In this document: positions 25,822-35,814 of the stretch, piece by piece
How the letters are laid out: every line of letters starts with the position of its first letter
Position numbering within the stretch: position 1 is the stretch's first letter
NCBI RefSeq assembly: GCF_003054045.1
Contig: NZ_QBKH01000010.1
Location: 1 to 64,000, forward strand
DNA length: 64,000 nucleotides
Source: Sphingobacterium faecium
GTDB lineage: Bacteria; Bacteroidota; Bacteroidia; Sphingobacteriales; Sphingobacteriaceae
Direction of reading: 5' to 3'
Position numbers and translations under genes: made by a program
Notes under the pieces: generated by a model
The model's database searches: none
What the model was told of the DNA's origin: nothing
Seen by the model: the letters and a program-made list of their open reading frames with translations, nothing else

Positions 25822-28230
25822 ATGATCAAGAGCTACATCAAAATAGCAGTGCGAAACCTAAAGCGGAATATTGCTATTTCTTTAATTAATATCTGTGGAT
25901 TAGCCTTAGGCATCGCCACCTGCTTACTGATCAGTCTTTATATTACCGATGAGCTCAGTTATGACCGCTTTAATAACCATGCCGACCGTATCGTACGTGT
26001 GGTATTTAAGGGCAAAGTAAAGGGAGGTGATCTCAAAGAAGCTCATGTTATGCCTCCTGTAGCATCTACCATGAAGGCTGAATTATCATCGGATGTAGAA
26101 GAAACTGCTCGCCTGCGAATCGGAGGCGCTCCACTCTTTATGGTGGGAGATAAAGTGTTCCACGACGAACATTTGGCCTACGTCGATGCCGCTTTCTTTC
26201 GCATATTTACATTACCGCTTTTAAAGGGTGATCATTTAACGGCTCTAACACAACCCAATACTGCCATCATTACTGAAGCAATGGCTAGAAAGTATTTCAA
26301 TACCATTGATGTGATCGGAAGAGAGCTGCCGATCAAAGGAAATGAATCTATTCTAAAAATAACGGGTGTCATGCAAGATATACCCAAAAATTCTCATTTC
26401 AATTTTGATGTTTTCACTTCTATCGAAGCGCTCGAAGATGCAAAATCCACCTCGTGGATGACTTCTGAATATTATACATATGCCTTATTGAAAAAAGATG
26501 CTGCGATCAGACAGGTAGAAACCAAACTTGCTACTCTTTTTGATAAGCATGTCGGGCCACAGTTTATGGCGGGTTTCGGAATGAGTTATGAAGACTATAA
26601 AAAGACTGGAAATAAAATAGGACTTTACTTACAACCTTTAACCGACATTCATTTACATTCAGATTTCGTCTATGATTTAAGTCCTTCCGGAAATATCAAA
26701 TATCTTTATATTTTTGGTGTTATTGGACTCTTTATGTTATTGATCGCTACGATCAATTTTATGAATCTATCTACTGCTAGCGGATCCAGAAGATTTAAGG
26801 AGGTTGGGGTAAGAAAAGTATTGGGAGCTGGAAAACAAAAACTCTTAGTCCAATTCTTCACGGAAGGTATTTTAATCACGTATATTGCTTTACTTTTAGC
26901 TGTTTGTATTGTTGTTGTTGCCCTCCCTTTATTCAATCACTTTTCGGGTAAATCTTTGGGGATAACACAGCTTTCCGCTTTCACCACCATTCCATTTTTA
27001 ATTGGTTTTGGCCTACTGATTGGATTATTTTCCAGCAGTTACCCTACATTATACTTATCATCTTTCAACCCCTTATCGATATTAAGGAACAAGCTGAACC
27101 TTTCTGAAAAAGGATTGAGCTTAAGAAGTGGCTTAGTTGTCTTTCAATTTATGATTTCTGTTGGATTGATTTTCTGTACAGTGGTCGTCAGCCGTCAGTT
27201 GGATTACATGCGCCACATCAAATTGGGATACGATAAAGAAAATGTAATTATCGTCCAAAGCTGGCCTTTGGGGGCAAATGAAAAAGCATTTGCTGAGCGG
27301 CTTGCTCAAGATAGTCGCATCATGCACATCTCTCATTCCTCGTACCTACCTGCTGGAGCTACTAACAATAACAATTTCTTTATCTATCCGAAGGAAAATC
27401 CAAATCAGTGGGTGAAAACACTTCGCTATGACGTCGATGATCAATACATCCCTGCAATGGGCATGAAGATCAAAGAGGGACGTAATTTTTCAAAGGCATA
27501 TGGCAACGACAGTCTTTCAGTAGTGATTAATGAGACAGCAGCTAAAAATCTGGGTTGGAAAGACAACATTCTAGGAAGGACATTGACCAATAAAGATAAT
27601 AAGGTGCTGCAGGTTATTGGTGTGGTTGAGGATTTTCATTTCAAACCGTTACATGAAACTATAGCGCCTCTGGTGATGGTATTGAGTGATCAAGCGGGAA
27701 ATTTGATTATCAAAACAAAAGCGACAAACATGGAAGAATTATTGGCAACAGTAAAAAAACATTACCAAGCATTTCCTTCAGATCTTCCTTTCGATTATTC
27801 TTTTCTTGATGAGCGATATAATCAGACGTATCAATCTGAACTTAAAACGGGTCAGCTCTTAACCATTTTTGCAACCCTGACCATTTTTGTGGCTTGTCTT
27901 GGATTATTGGGTTTAGCCATATTCACGACACACCAACGTAAAAAGGAAATTGGCATTAGAAAAGTAATTGGTGCCAGTGTTCCTGACATTGCACGCATGC
28001 TATCTTTCGAATTTATCCGACTGGTAGTCATCTCGATCATCATTGCCTCTCCTATTGCATGGTGGATGATGAATATGTGGTTGCAGGACTTTGCCTATCG
28101 CATTGATATCAAATGGTGGATGTTTGCGATTGCCGGAATTCTGGCTATTGTGATTGCGCTATTGACAGTCAGTTCACAGGCTATACGTGCGGCATTAGCC
28201 AACCCTGTTCATAGTTTAAAAGATGAGTAA
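25822..28230 (+). CDS. FtsX/MacB-like ABC permease P2
   Basis: This 802-residue paralogue lies 47 bp after P1 with no promoter in between. The first span (LINICGLALGIATCLLISLYI) is followed by TDELSYDRF, the commonest form of the post-span box in this family. The central spans begin at about residue 294. Coupling boxes are KEVGVRKVLGAG (near 325) and KEIGIRKVIGAS (near 706). The fifth span is SLRSGLVVFQFMISVGLIFC. The end, ANPVHSLKDE, has Lys where most members have Arg. Same operon as adaptor, NBD1, P1 and P3. Predicted to form an inner-membrane transport or signalling complex with a shared ATPase. Confidence 0.92.
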   Translation: MIKSYIKIAVRNLKRNIAISLINICGLALGIATCLLISLYITDELSYDRFNNHADRIVRVVFKGKVKGGDLKEAHVMPPVASTMKAELSSDVEETARLRIGGAPLFMVGDKVFHDEHLAYVDAAFFRIFTLPLLKGDHLTALTQPNTAIITEAMARKYFNTIDVIGRELPIKGNESILKITGVMQDIPKNSHFNFDVFTSIEALEDAKSTSWMTSEYYTYALLKKDAAIRQVETKLATLFDKHVGPQFMAGFGMSYEDYKKTGNKIGLYLQPLTDIHLHSDFVYDLSPSGNIKYLYIFGVIGLFMLLIATINFMNLSTASGSRRFKEVGVRKVLGAGKQKLLVQFFTEGILITYIALLLAVCIVVVALPLFNHFSGKSLGITQLSAFTTIPFLIGFGLLIGLFSSSYPTLYLSSFNPLSILRNKLNLSEKGLSLRSGLVVFQFMISVGLIFCTVVVSRQLDYMRHIKLGYDKENVIIVQSWPLGANEKAFAERLAQDSRIMHISHSSYLPAGATNNNNFFIYPKENPNQWVKTLRYDVDDQYIPAMGMKIKEGRNFSKAYGNDSLSVVINETAAKNLGWKDNILGRTLTNKDNKVLQVIGVVEDFHFKPLHETIAPLVMVLSDQAGNLIIKTKATNMEELLATVKKHYQAFPSDLPFDYSFLDERYNQTYQSELKTGQLLTIFATLTIFVACLGLLGLAIFTTHQRKKEIGIRKVIGASVPDIARMLSFEFIRLVVISIIIASPIAWWMMNMWLQDFAYRIDIKWWMFAIAGILAIVIALLTVSSQAIRAALANPVHSLKDE

Positions 28231-28284
28231 AACCATTCAAAGTATATGTAGTCTGAAATAAACCACGACTCTAAATTATTAAAA

Positions 28285-30690
28285 ATGATCAAGAACTATA
28301 TAAAAATCGCTTGGAGAAATCTTTGGAAAAACAAAGGTTATTCTTCCATCAACATCATTGGCCTAGCAATAGGGTTAGCATGTTGCTTATTAATTGTATT
28401 ATATATTCATGATGAGTTATCTTATGATAAATACCATGTAAACAAAGACCGGATTTATCGTGTGATCAATTCCTGGGAGGAAAAAGAACAAACCACACGC
28501 AATGATGTCTGGGGAGTTGCGCCAATAGGACCTGCTTTAAAAGCAGATTTCCCTGAAGTGAAAAATGTGGTTCAATTTTCTGGAGTGACATCCATTTCTT
28601 TAAAGAATAAAGAGAAGGTGTTTCAGGAAGAGCGTGTTTTTTTTATGGACTCAACGGCATTTGACGTTTTTAGCTGGAAAGTATTGGCTGGTAATCCAAA
28701 AACAGCCTTGACCGTTCCTTATACTGCTGTTCTAACAGCAAGTATGGCTAAAAAATACTTTGGCAATGAAAACCCGATTGGCAAAACATTGGAAGGGGGG
28801 CTTGCAGCAGGTCGTGCTAACCCAGGTCTATATAAGGTCACTGCGGTTATTGAAGATGTACCTTCCAATTCTCATTTTACTTTTGATGCTTTATTATCCA
28901 TGAGTACCTTTAAACAAGCACGTTCAGATATTTTTGACTCTTGGGGGTATGTAGATTTTTATACGTATGTGCTGGTCTCTGATCAATTTAATCTGGCCAA
29001 TTTCAATAAAAAAATTCCTCAATTTCTTAAAAAGCATGGTGCCTCTAAGGAGGATAAGTTTAACTTCTATCTCGAACCCATGCTAGATGCCTATATGCAT
29101 TCAGCAGCAGGTAGACAGCCAGGTGTAACTGGCAGTGTACAGAATCTGTACATATTTGCTATCATAGGTCTATTTATACTTTTCATCGCCTGTGTCAATT
29201 TCATGAATTTGGCTACTTCCCGATCCATGGAAAGAGCAAAAGAGGTTGGTGTCCGCAAAGCGATTGGTGCTAACCATCGCAATTTGATCCTACAATTTAT
29301 GTGTGAATCCCTAGCTTTAGTTTTTATCGCTGCACTGCTGGCATTGCTATTGGTTATTATACTTCTGCCGTCCATGGAGGCCTTTGCGGGTAAAAATTTT
29401 GCATGGAGCAGTCTATTCAATATGACTACACTTAGTATTTTCCTTGCCATTGTAACGATTACTGGTATTATTGCAGCAAGTTATCCTGCATTTATTTTAG
29501 CGCGTTTTAAACCTGTTGAAGTATTAAAGGGTACATTTAAAACTGCTGCTGGAGGACAATTTTTAAGAAAAGGATTAGTGGTTTTCCAATTCGGCTTGTC
29601 CATTGTGCTTATTGCCGGAACCTGTATTGTCTTTTCGCAATTGCATAATCTACAGCATACCAATCTGGGGTTTCAACAAGATCAGATGCTTGTCATTGAT
29701 TACAATTTTGACAATGATGTCAACAAAAATTTAGAAGCGATTAAAAATAAGTTTAAAAGAGATAAGGACGTCATTGCGGTATCATCATCACGTAGTGTTC
29801 CAGGAGCATTTTTTCCTAATGCAGGTACAGAAATAGAATCTACTGAAGGAAAAATGACGATATTGAGTCCAGCTCTCTTTGAAGTAGATATCGATTTTAT
29901 CCCAAATATGGGTATTGAAATGGTTGCAGGAAGAGCATATTCCCGAGATTTTCCTGCTGACAGTGCACACTCCTTAATTATTAATGAGGCTGCTGCTAAG
30001 TTATGGGGTTATAGCAATCCACAAGAGATTATCGGAAAACGTTTTACACAATGGGGCAAAGAGGGACAAGTGATTGGAGTTGTAAAAGACTTTAACTACC
30101 TCTCTCTACACAACAAAGTTGAAGCTCTTGCTTTACGCTTAGAACCTTGGAGTAGCAAATTTATAACGATCAAATTGCAACAAGGAAATCTTCCGGAAAC
30201 TATTGCCCGTATCGAGAAAATCTGGACTGGTGTCGCTCCTCAAATTCCATTCAATTATACATTTTTGGATCAGAGTTTTAGACGTCAATATGAAGCGGAT
30301 TATCGATTCCAAAGAATTTTCACCACCTTTTCAGGATTTGCTCTTTTTATAGCATGTTTGGGCCTATTGGGATTGGTAACGTATACCGCACAACAACGAA
30401 CTAAAGAAATTGGCATCCGTAAAGTTTTAGGATCTAGTGTTTTTGGCATTATACAATTATTATCTATCGATTTTATTAAACTGGTTATTATAGCCATATG
30501 TATTGCGATACCTGTCGCCTATTGGGCGATGAACAAGTGGTTGAACAATTTTGCCTACCACATTGATATGCAATGGTGGATGTTTGCCATAGCGGGTGTG
30601 AGTGCCTTGGTCATTGCTTTTGTGACAGTCAGTTACCAAGCTTTAAAAGCGGCAAGAGCTAATCCTGTAAAAAGTTTGAGGGATCAGTAG
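28285..30690 (+). CDS. FtsX/MacB-like ABC permease P3
   Basis: Last gene of the adaptor operon, 54 bp after P2; 801 residues. Start MIKNYIKIAWRNLWKNKGYSS is the archetype of the array's N-terminal signature. The box after the first span is HDELSYDKY. Coupling boxes are KEVGVRKAIGAN (near 318) and KEIGIRKVLGSS (near 705). The C-terminus is ANPVKSLRDQ, with Gln for the usual final Glu. The 177-bp gap downstream holds the operator pair and sigma54-like promoter of the next unit. I see no strong terminator there, so read-through into P4 is possible. Confidence 0.92.
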   Translation: MIKNYIKIAWRNLWKNKGYSSINIIGLAIGLACCLLIVLYIHDELSYDKYHVNKDRIYRVINSWEEKEQTTRNDVWGVAPIGPALKADFPEVKNVVQFSGVTSISLKNKEKVFQEERVFFMDSTAFDVFSWKVLAGNPKTALTVPYTAVLTASMAKKYFGNENPIGKTLEGGLAAGRANPGLYKVTAVIEDVPSNSHFTFDALLSMSTFKQARSDIFDSWGYVDFYTYVLVSDQFNLANFNKKIPQFLKKHGASKEDKFNFYLEPMLDAYMHSAAGRQPGVTGSVQNLYIFAIIGLFILFIACVNFMNLATSRSMERAKEVGVRKAIGANHRNLILQFMCESLALVFIAALLALLLVIILLPSMEAFAGKNFAWSSLFNMTTLSIFLAIVTITGIIAASYPAFILARFKPVEVLKGTFKTAAGGQFLRKGLVVFQFGLSIVLIAGTCIVFSQLHNLQHTNLGFQQDQMLVIDYNFDNDVNKNLEAIKNKFKRDKDVIAVSSSRSVPGAFFPNAGTEIESTEGKMTILSPALFEVDIDFIPNMGIEMVAGRAYSRDFPADSAHSLIINEAAAKLWGYSNPQEIIGKRFTQWGKEGQVIGVVKDFNYLSLHNKVEALALRLEPWSSKFITIKLQQGNLPETIARIEKIWTGVAPQIPFNYTFLDQSFRRQYEADYRFQRIFTTFSGFALFIACLGLLGLVTYTAQQRTKEIGIRKVLGSSVFGIIQLLSIDFIKLVIIAICIAIPVAYWAMNKWLNNFAYHIDMQWWMFAIAGVSALVIAFVTVSYQALKAARANPVKSLRDQ

Positions 30691-30704
30691 TATACAGCTT
30701 AATA

Positions 30705-30741
30705 TGTACGCATGTGAACGCTAAGTGTTCGGATGCGTACA
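30705..30741. promoter_or_regulatory. Operator pair upstream of P4
   Basis: Sites TGTACGCATGTGAACG (30705-30720) and TGTTCGGATGCGTACA (30726-30741), centres 21 bp apart. The second extends to a 10-bp-arm near-palindrome. The outer ends, TGTACGCAT and ATGCGTACA, are also inverted copies of each other, so the whole 37-bp block is roughly symmetric. Confidence 0.82.
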
Positions 30742-30796
30742 CTTACATAGATGCTAGCAATAACATAAAAACCTATAAATAAGTTTATTAAAATTA

Positions 30797-30812
30797 TGGC
30801 TTAAGGATTGGC
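30797..30812 (+). promoter_or_regulatory. Sigma54-like promoter of P4-P6
   Basis: TGGCTTAAGGATTGGC: TGGC followed by seven bases and TTG, the -24/-12 spacing of sigma54 promoters. It lies 55 bp after the operator block and about 55 bp before the P4 start codon. Confidence 0.75.
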
Positions 30813-30867
30813 ATTATAAATTTCGAAAACAAAAAACAAAAAATGCAAACTGTCGAAAACTATTATT

Positions 30868-33240
30868 ATGATTTTTAAATATATCAAAGCTGGGTGGCGT
30901 AATCTGAAAAAAAGCAAGTTTTATACTGCTATCAATATATTAGGACTTTCGATCAGTATTGCAACTGCAATCCTGATTTTGCTATGGGTACAGGACGAAA
31001 TTAGTTTTGACAGATTTCACAAAGATTATAAACAAATTTATAATGTTCATAACATTTGGAAAGGTGGTGATAAAGAGCAAATATCCAATAATACTCCGGG
31101 GCCAGTTGGATTTTATGCAAAAGATGTTCCTGCCATTGAGTCCTCGGTTAGAATAGCAGGTGAATATTCTGGGGTTATTAGTTTAAAGGATCAAAAAGAT
31201 GTCTATAGTGGCCTTTCTATTGCCTATGCTGACAGCTCGTTTTTTAGGTTCTTTTCTTTTCCACTAATTCAATCCAGCAAGCCTAATGTATTGACTTATT
31301 TGGATGAAGTGACGATTAGCGAAACACTTCAGAAAAAACTTTTTAATGGACAGGATGCAATCGGTAAGACGCTTCTCTTAAGGAAAACTCCTTTCTTAGT
31401 AACAGGTGTGTTTCAGGATATGCCACAAAACTCATCTTTAAGATACGATGCTATCTTTCCTATGGCTTATTTGGCTAAGTCATTTACAGAAAATGGAGGT
31501 AATGGGGTATGGAAGACGATTGATGAGGACCTTGGAAATTACTACTTTGATACTTATTTAAAGTTACGTCCTGAAACAGATCCGGAACAAGCAATTGCGC
31601 AAATCAATAACAGATTTATTCAGGCACGTGATGGCAATACCAATACTACTTTTAAACTTGGATCATTTGCTGACAAACATTTAATTGCTCCTGATGGCAA
31701 CAAATCGGCCTTACGCATGGTACAGATATTTGCTGTAGTAGCCTTGCTCCTACTTTTTATTGGCGCAATCAACTATGTAAATCTTTCCACTGCCAGAGCG
31801 ATGGATCGCGCTAAAGAAGTCAGTATCCGAAAGATTGTGGGTGCAAGCCGTCAACAACTGTTTTTTCAATTTATGGCAGAAACTTTTCTGACATTTACCT
31901 TAGCCACTTTTGTGGCGGCGATCTGGGTTGGATTATCATTTTCGGCATATAACAGTATTTCTGGTAAATCAATGGTATTTGATATCCATAATTCAGCATT
32001 GTGGATTTTAATTGGATCTGCACTGCTGTTGACGGTATTATTGTCGAGCATATATCCTGCCATACAACTGTCATCCTTTAAACCCATATCGGCATTGAAA
32101 GGCCGATCGTCTAAACCAAAAAATAGTATTTTCAGAAAAGGTCTGGTTGTATTCCAATATACCACATCAATCATATTAATTATCTGCACCTTAGTTATTC
32201 AAAAGCAGATGAAATACATCCGCGAATTTAACCTAGGATATGATACTTCATATATTTTTACAGTGCCGCTTAATGAGGGTTCTATAGAAAATAAATCTAC
32301 CGTAGAAACTAAACTTGCTGCGGATCCTGCTATTGTTTCTTACTCCATCAACGGTTTATACGACCCGATGAGTTATGGCAATTCTACCGGCGATATCGAT
32401 TGGCCAAACCGTCCAAAAGATTACGCTCTTATTGTTGGCAGAGCTACTATCGACAAAAATTTTATTCCATTAATGGGTATGAAGTTCGTGGAGGGCGGCA
32501 ACATCAAAGGTACTCCTGCAGACTCTTCGAGTTATATCATAAATGAAACTCTGGCAAAACAAATGGGGTTAAAAAAACCATATCTGGGCGCTCAAATGTC
32601 ATTACATGAGGTACCTGGAACGGTAGTAGGTGTGGTCAAGGATTTCAATTTTAACAATCTAAAAACCCCAATCGGCCCAATGGTGTTTTGGACACACCGA
32701 TTTGCAGGTACTCTATATGTGAAGACAACAGCTTTAAATGCACAAAAAGCAATTGAGAAAGTAAAAGCGATCTATGATAGTTACCCTTCGGAACAACCGT
32801 TCGAATACACATTTTTAGATAGCAAATTTGATCAGTTATATAAGTCTGATTTACGTACCGGTCTTCTTTTTAACATATTTGCTTCAATCGCTATTTTTGT
32901 TTCTTCTCTTGGACTCCTCGCTTTAGCGACAAATTCAGCACAAACTAAAGTCAAAGAAATTGGTATCCGAAAAGTTCTAGGAGCAAGTATTGCACAAATC
33001 GTTAAGCTATTGGGTAGAGAATTTGTGGTATTATTAGGTATTGCCATTCTAATAGCTGGGCCACTCGCATGGTATTTCTCAAACGAATGGTTGGCTAATT
33101 TCAGTTTCAAAACAGAATTGAGTCTCTGGATCTTTTTAGTTGGAGCAAGTATCGCTTTATTAATCGCAGGAATCACAATTGGCTATCAGGCTATCCGTGC
33201 TGCGAAGGTAAATGTGATCGATAGTTTACGTGATGAGTGA
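30868..33240 (+). CDS. FtsX/MacB-like ABC permease P4
   Basis: First gene of the second permease unit, 790 residues. It starts MIFKYIKAGWRNLKKSKFYT. The box after the first span is QDEISFDRF. Coupling boxes are KEVSIRKIVGAS (near 315; Ser replaces the usual Gly) and KEIGIRKVLGAS (near 695). The fifth span is FRKGLVVFQYTTSIILIICT. The end is VNVIDSLRDE, lacking the Pro found in nearly all other copies (NP to NV). It has its own operator pair and sigma54-like promoter and probably heads a P4-P5-P6 transcript. Confidence 0.92.
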   Translation: MIFKYIKAGWRNLKKSKFYTAINILGLSISIATAILILLWVQDEISFDRFHKDYKQIYNVHNIWKGGDKEQISNNTPGPVGFYAKDVPAIESSVRIAGEYSGVISLKDQKDVYSGLSIAYADSSFFRFFSFPLIQSSKPNVLTYLDEVTISETLQKKLFNGQDAIGKTLLLRKTPFLVTGVFQDMPQNSSLRYDAIFPMAYLAKSFTENGGNGVWKTIDEDLGNYYFDTYLKLRPETDPEQAIAQINNRFIQARDGNTNTTFKLGSFADKHLIAPDGNKSALRMVQIFAVVALLLLFIGAINYVNLSTARAMDRAKEVSIRKIVGASRQQLFFQFMAETFLTFTLATFVAAIWVGLSFSAYNSISGKSMVFDIHNSALWILIGSALLLTVLLSSIYPAIQLSSFKPISALKGRSSKPKNSIFRKGLVVFQYTTSIILIICTLVIQKQMKYIREFNLGYDTSYIFTVPLNEGSIENKSTVETKLAADPAIVSYSINGLYDPMSYGNSTGDIDWPNRPKDYALIVGRATIDKNFIPLMGMKFVEGGNIKGTPADSSSYIINETLAKQMGLKKPYLGAQMSLHEVPGTVVGVVKDFNFNNLKTPIGPMVFWTHRFAGTLYVKTTALNAQKAIEKVKAIYDSYPSEQPFEYTFLDSKFDQLYKSDLRTGLLFNIFASIAIFVSSLGLLALATNSAQTKVKEIGIRKVLGASIAQIVKLLGREFVVLLGIAILIAGPLAWYFSNEWLANFSFKTELSLWIFLVGASIALLIAGITIGYQAIRAAKVNVIDSLRDE

Positions 33241-33281
33241 TCATCATTTAATTAGTGGTGTTTAGGTGTTAAGTAAAGATC

Positions 33282-33312
33282 AAGGTCGTCGATTTCAGAA
33301 GTCGACGGCTTT
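33282..33312 (+). terminator. Weak hairpin between P4 and P5
   Basis: GTCGTCGA (about 33286-33293) and TCGACGGC (33302-33309) can pair with one G-T, followed by TTTG. The T-run is short, so it is at best a partial terminator or an mRNA-stability element inside the P4-P6 unit. Confidence 0.3.
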
Positions 33313-33362
33313 GTCTGTTAAGTAAAAAGAATATTGTAGAACGATTGACAATCGAAAAAATT

Positions 33363-35765
33363 ATGATAAAGAATTATATCAAAACAGCTTGGAGAAGTAT
33401 TAAGAATCATCAATTTTTCAGCATTCTTAATATCATTGGATTAGCAATTGGTATCTGCACTGCCGTTTTATTATTTGCTTATGTTCAACAAGAATTGAGC
33501 TATGACTCTATGTTCAAAAAGGGGAAAAACATTTACCGTGTCTATATGCAGACTTCTCCAGAATATAATCAGGAAAAATGGATTGCTTTACCAAATGCCG
33601 TAGGTCCTGCTGTAAAAGAGGATTTATCGGGCGTACAACAAATGACACGTTTGGTGAAAAATGATTTTGGCGCCCCTGCTTCTATCCGCGCAGGAGATCA
33701 TAATTTTATTGAGAAAAATTTATACCTAGCAGATTCTTCTCTTTTCTCCATGTTTGATTTTCAGTTTATTGAGGGAAATCAAGAGACGGTATTTCATCAA
33801 CCTAAAAGTATTGCGATATCTCAATCTACCAAGGAAAAAATGTTTGGAAGCCAATCTGCTTTAAATCAAATGATTTGTGTAAATCAAAGAGATACATTTC
33901 AAGTGAGTGCTGTATATCTAGACTTGCCAAAAAATAGCACAATTGATTGTGAGATGATTTCTAATATCATGGACTCTTGGATGGGTAAAAATGTATATTG
34001 GAGTAACGCGAGTTATGAAACCTATATCCACTTGAAAGATGGTACAGATCCTCGTGATATTGCCCAACAGGCTACGAAGTTGATCGATAAGTATGTTGAA
34101 AAAGATAACCGTTTTTTTACAGCATTTTTTTTACAGCCCTTATCAAAAGTGCATCTATATTCATCAGATCTAAAAACTGGACCAACTACGCGTACTGGAG
34201 ATATTCAAACGATCAGAACCCTCTCTGTCCTCGCTTTCTTGATTATTATAATTGCCTGTGTGAATTATATGAATTTAGCAACTGCTAAATCTCAAAAAAA
34301 CAGTAAGGAAGTGGGCATCAATAAGGTTTTAGGGGCTAGTCGAAAACAAATCATCATTCGATTTTATATTGAAACCGCAACCATCAGCCTAATCGCAATG
34401 GCGATCGGAATATTTTTAGCCATTTTATTATTACCACTATTCAATGCCATCAGTCAAAACGATATTGCTATTTCTCAAATACTCAATTGGCAAAATGTAA
34501 GCCCTGTGTTTATAGCTTGGTTAAGTATTACCTTGATAGCTGGAAGTTATCCTGCTCTCTATCTTTCCCAAATTAAATCCATTACTTTAATGAAAAAAGG
34601 AGATAATAATGGGACAAAAAAAGTATTAACAAGACAGCTATTGGTTCTGTTTCAATTTGCGACATCTATTACCCTCATCATTGGCATCATCATTATGCTT
34701 TCGCAAATGAACTTTGTCAAAAATAAAGATTTGGGTTATCAGCCTCAAAGTGTGTTATCGATCCCTATTCGATCCATAAAAGGTTTGGATAAAATCAATG
34801 CACTTAGCCATGCGATAGGAAATATTCCTGCGACCAAATCTTCCACTTACGCACAATCCATTCCAGGTTATAATGAAAGTGGTAAGACCGTATATAAATT
34901 TCTAACGGACAAACAGGGCTTACCTACACAAACAGCCGTTACATTCGGACCAATTATTGAAACACTAGGCTTGCAGTTATTAGCTGGTTCAGATTTACCG
35001 AGTATTATCGGTAAACCAGATTCGACTTGTTACGTGTTGATCAATGAAGTAATTCTTCATTTTTTAGGATATCGAACACCTGAAGAAGCTATTGGGAAAC
35101 CCATCATCACAGAAATGAGTGCTACAAATTCCATTATCAGAGGAGTTGTAAGAGATTTCAATTATTCAAATTTAAAATCATCAATAGGTGGCTACACCTA
35201 TTACACGATGAATAAATCACCTGAATCTCCGAGAAATTTACTCATTCGATATCAAGCAGGAGATCTGCAGGCGTATTTGTTGGAACTCAAAAAAGCATAT
35301 TCTTCTATTGCTCCAGAAGCTGCATTCGATTTCACTTTCTTAGATCAATATATCCAAAGTCAATATGAGCATGAAACACGTTCTTCTAAAGTTATGACCG
35401 TATTTTCCATGTTGACATTGTTTATTGCTTGTCTTGGTCTTTTAGGTTTAGCGGCATATACTGCAGAACTCCGGAGTAAGGAAATCGGAATACGGAAAGT
35501 ACTAGGTGCAAGTACGATAGGAATTTTAAACTTGCTTTCATCAAGCTATCTAAAAATCATTTTATTGGCATTTTTAATTGCTAGTCCTATTGCTTATTAT
35601 CTTTTTAATAATTGGCTTAATGATTTCATCTATCGTATTGAAATGCCTATATGGGCATTTGTAACCGCTTTATTTACGGTCATAATCATCGCACTGATGA
35701 CCATTGGCTATCAAACATTAAAAGCTGCTTTTGGAAACCCCATTAAAAGTCTAAGGGACGAATAA
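33363..35765 (+). CDS. FtsX/MacB-like ABC permease P5
   Basis: From ATG 33363 the product has 800 residues and starts MIKNYIKTAWRSIKNHQFFS, aligning with its neighbours; an in-frame ATA/TTG-type extension to 33345 adds six residues without family support. The box after the first span is QQELSYDSM. The first coupling box is KEVGINKVLGAS (near 313), with Asn in place of the conserved Arg. The second, KEIGIRKVLGAS (near 705), is canonical. The end is GNPIKSLRDE. It lies 122 bp after P4 with only a weak hairpin between them, and 49 bp before P6. Confidence 0.91.
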   Translation: MIKNYIKTAWRSIKNHQFFSILNIIGLAIGICTAVLLFAYVQQELSYDSMFKKGKNIYRVYMQTSPEYNQEKWIALPNAVGPAVKEDLSGVQQMTRLVKNDFGAPASIRAGDHNFIEKNLYLADSSLFSMFDFQFIEGNQETVFHQPKSIAISQSTKEKMFGSQSALNQMICVNQRDTFQVSAVYLDLPKNSTIDCEMISNIMDSWMGKNVYWSNASYETYIHLKDGTDPRDIAQQATKLIDKYVEKDNRFFTAFFLQPLSKVHLYSSDLKTGPTTRTGDIQTIRTLSVLAFLIIIIACVNYMNLATAKSQKNSKEVGINKVLGASRKQIIIRFYIETATISLIAMAIGIFLAILLLPLFNAISQNDIAISQILNWQNVSPVFIAWLSITLIAGSYPALYLSQIKSITLMKKGDNNGTKKVLTRQLLVLFQFATSITLIIGIIIMLSQMNFVKNKDLGYQPQSVLSIPIRSIKGLDKINALSHAIGNIPATKSSTYAQSIPGYNESGKTVYKFLTDKQGLPTQTAVTFGPIIETLGLQLLAGSDLPSIIGKPDSTCYVLINEVILHFLGYRTPEEAIGKPIITEMSATNSIIRGVVRDFNYSNLKSSIGGYTYYTMNKSPESPRNLLIRYQAGDLQAYLLELKKAYSSIAPEAAFDFTFLDQYIQSQYEHETRSSKVMTVFSMLTLFIACLGLLGLAAYTAELRSKEIGIRKVLGASTIGILNLLSSSYLKIILLAFLIASPIAYYLFNNWLNDFIYRIEMPIWAFVTALFTVIIIALMTIGYQTLKAAFGNPIKSLRDE

Positions 35766-35814
35766 TTATCAGGTATCAAAAAGATTCCTACAATAAGACA
35801 ATTGATTAAGAATT

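Noticed and set aside
33345..33362. Longer start for P5
   Set aside because: The family start MIKNYIK begins at 33363; the extra six residues have no counterpart in other copies.
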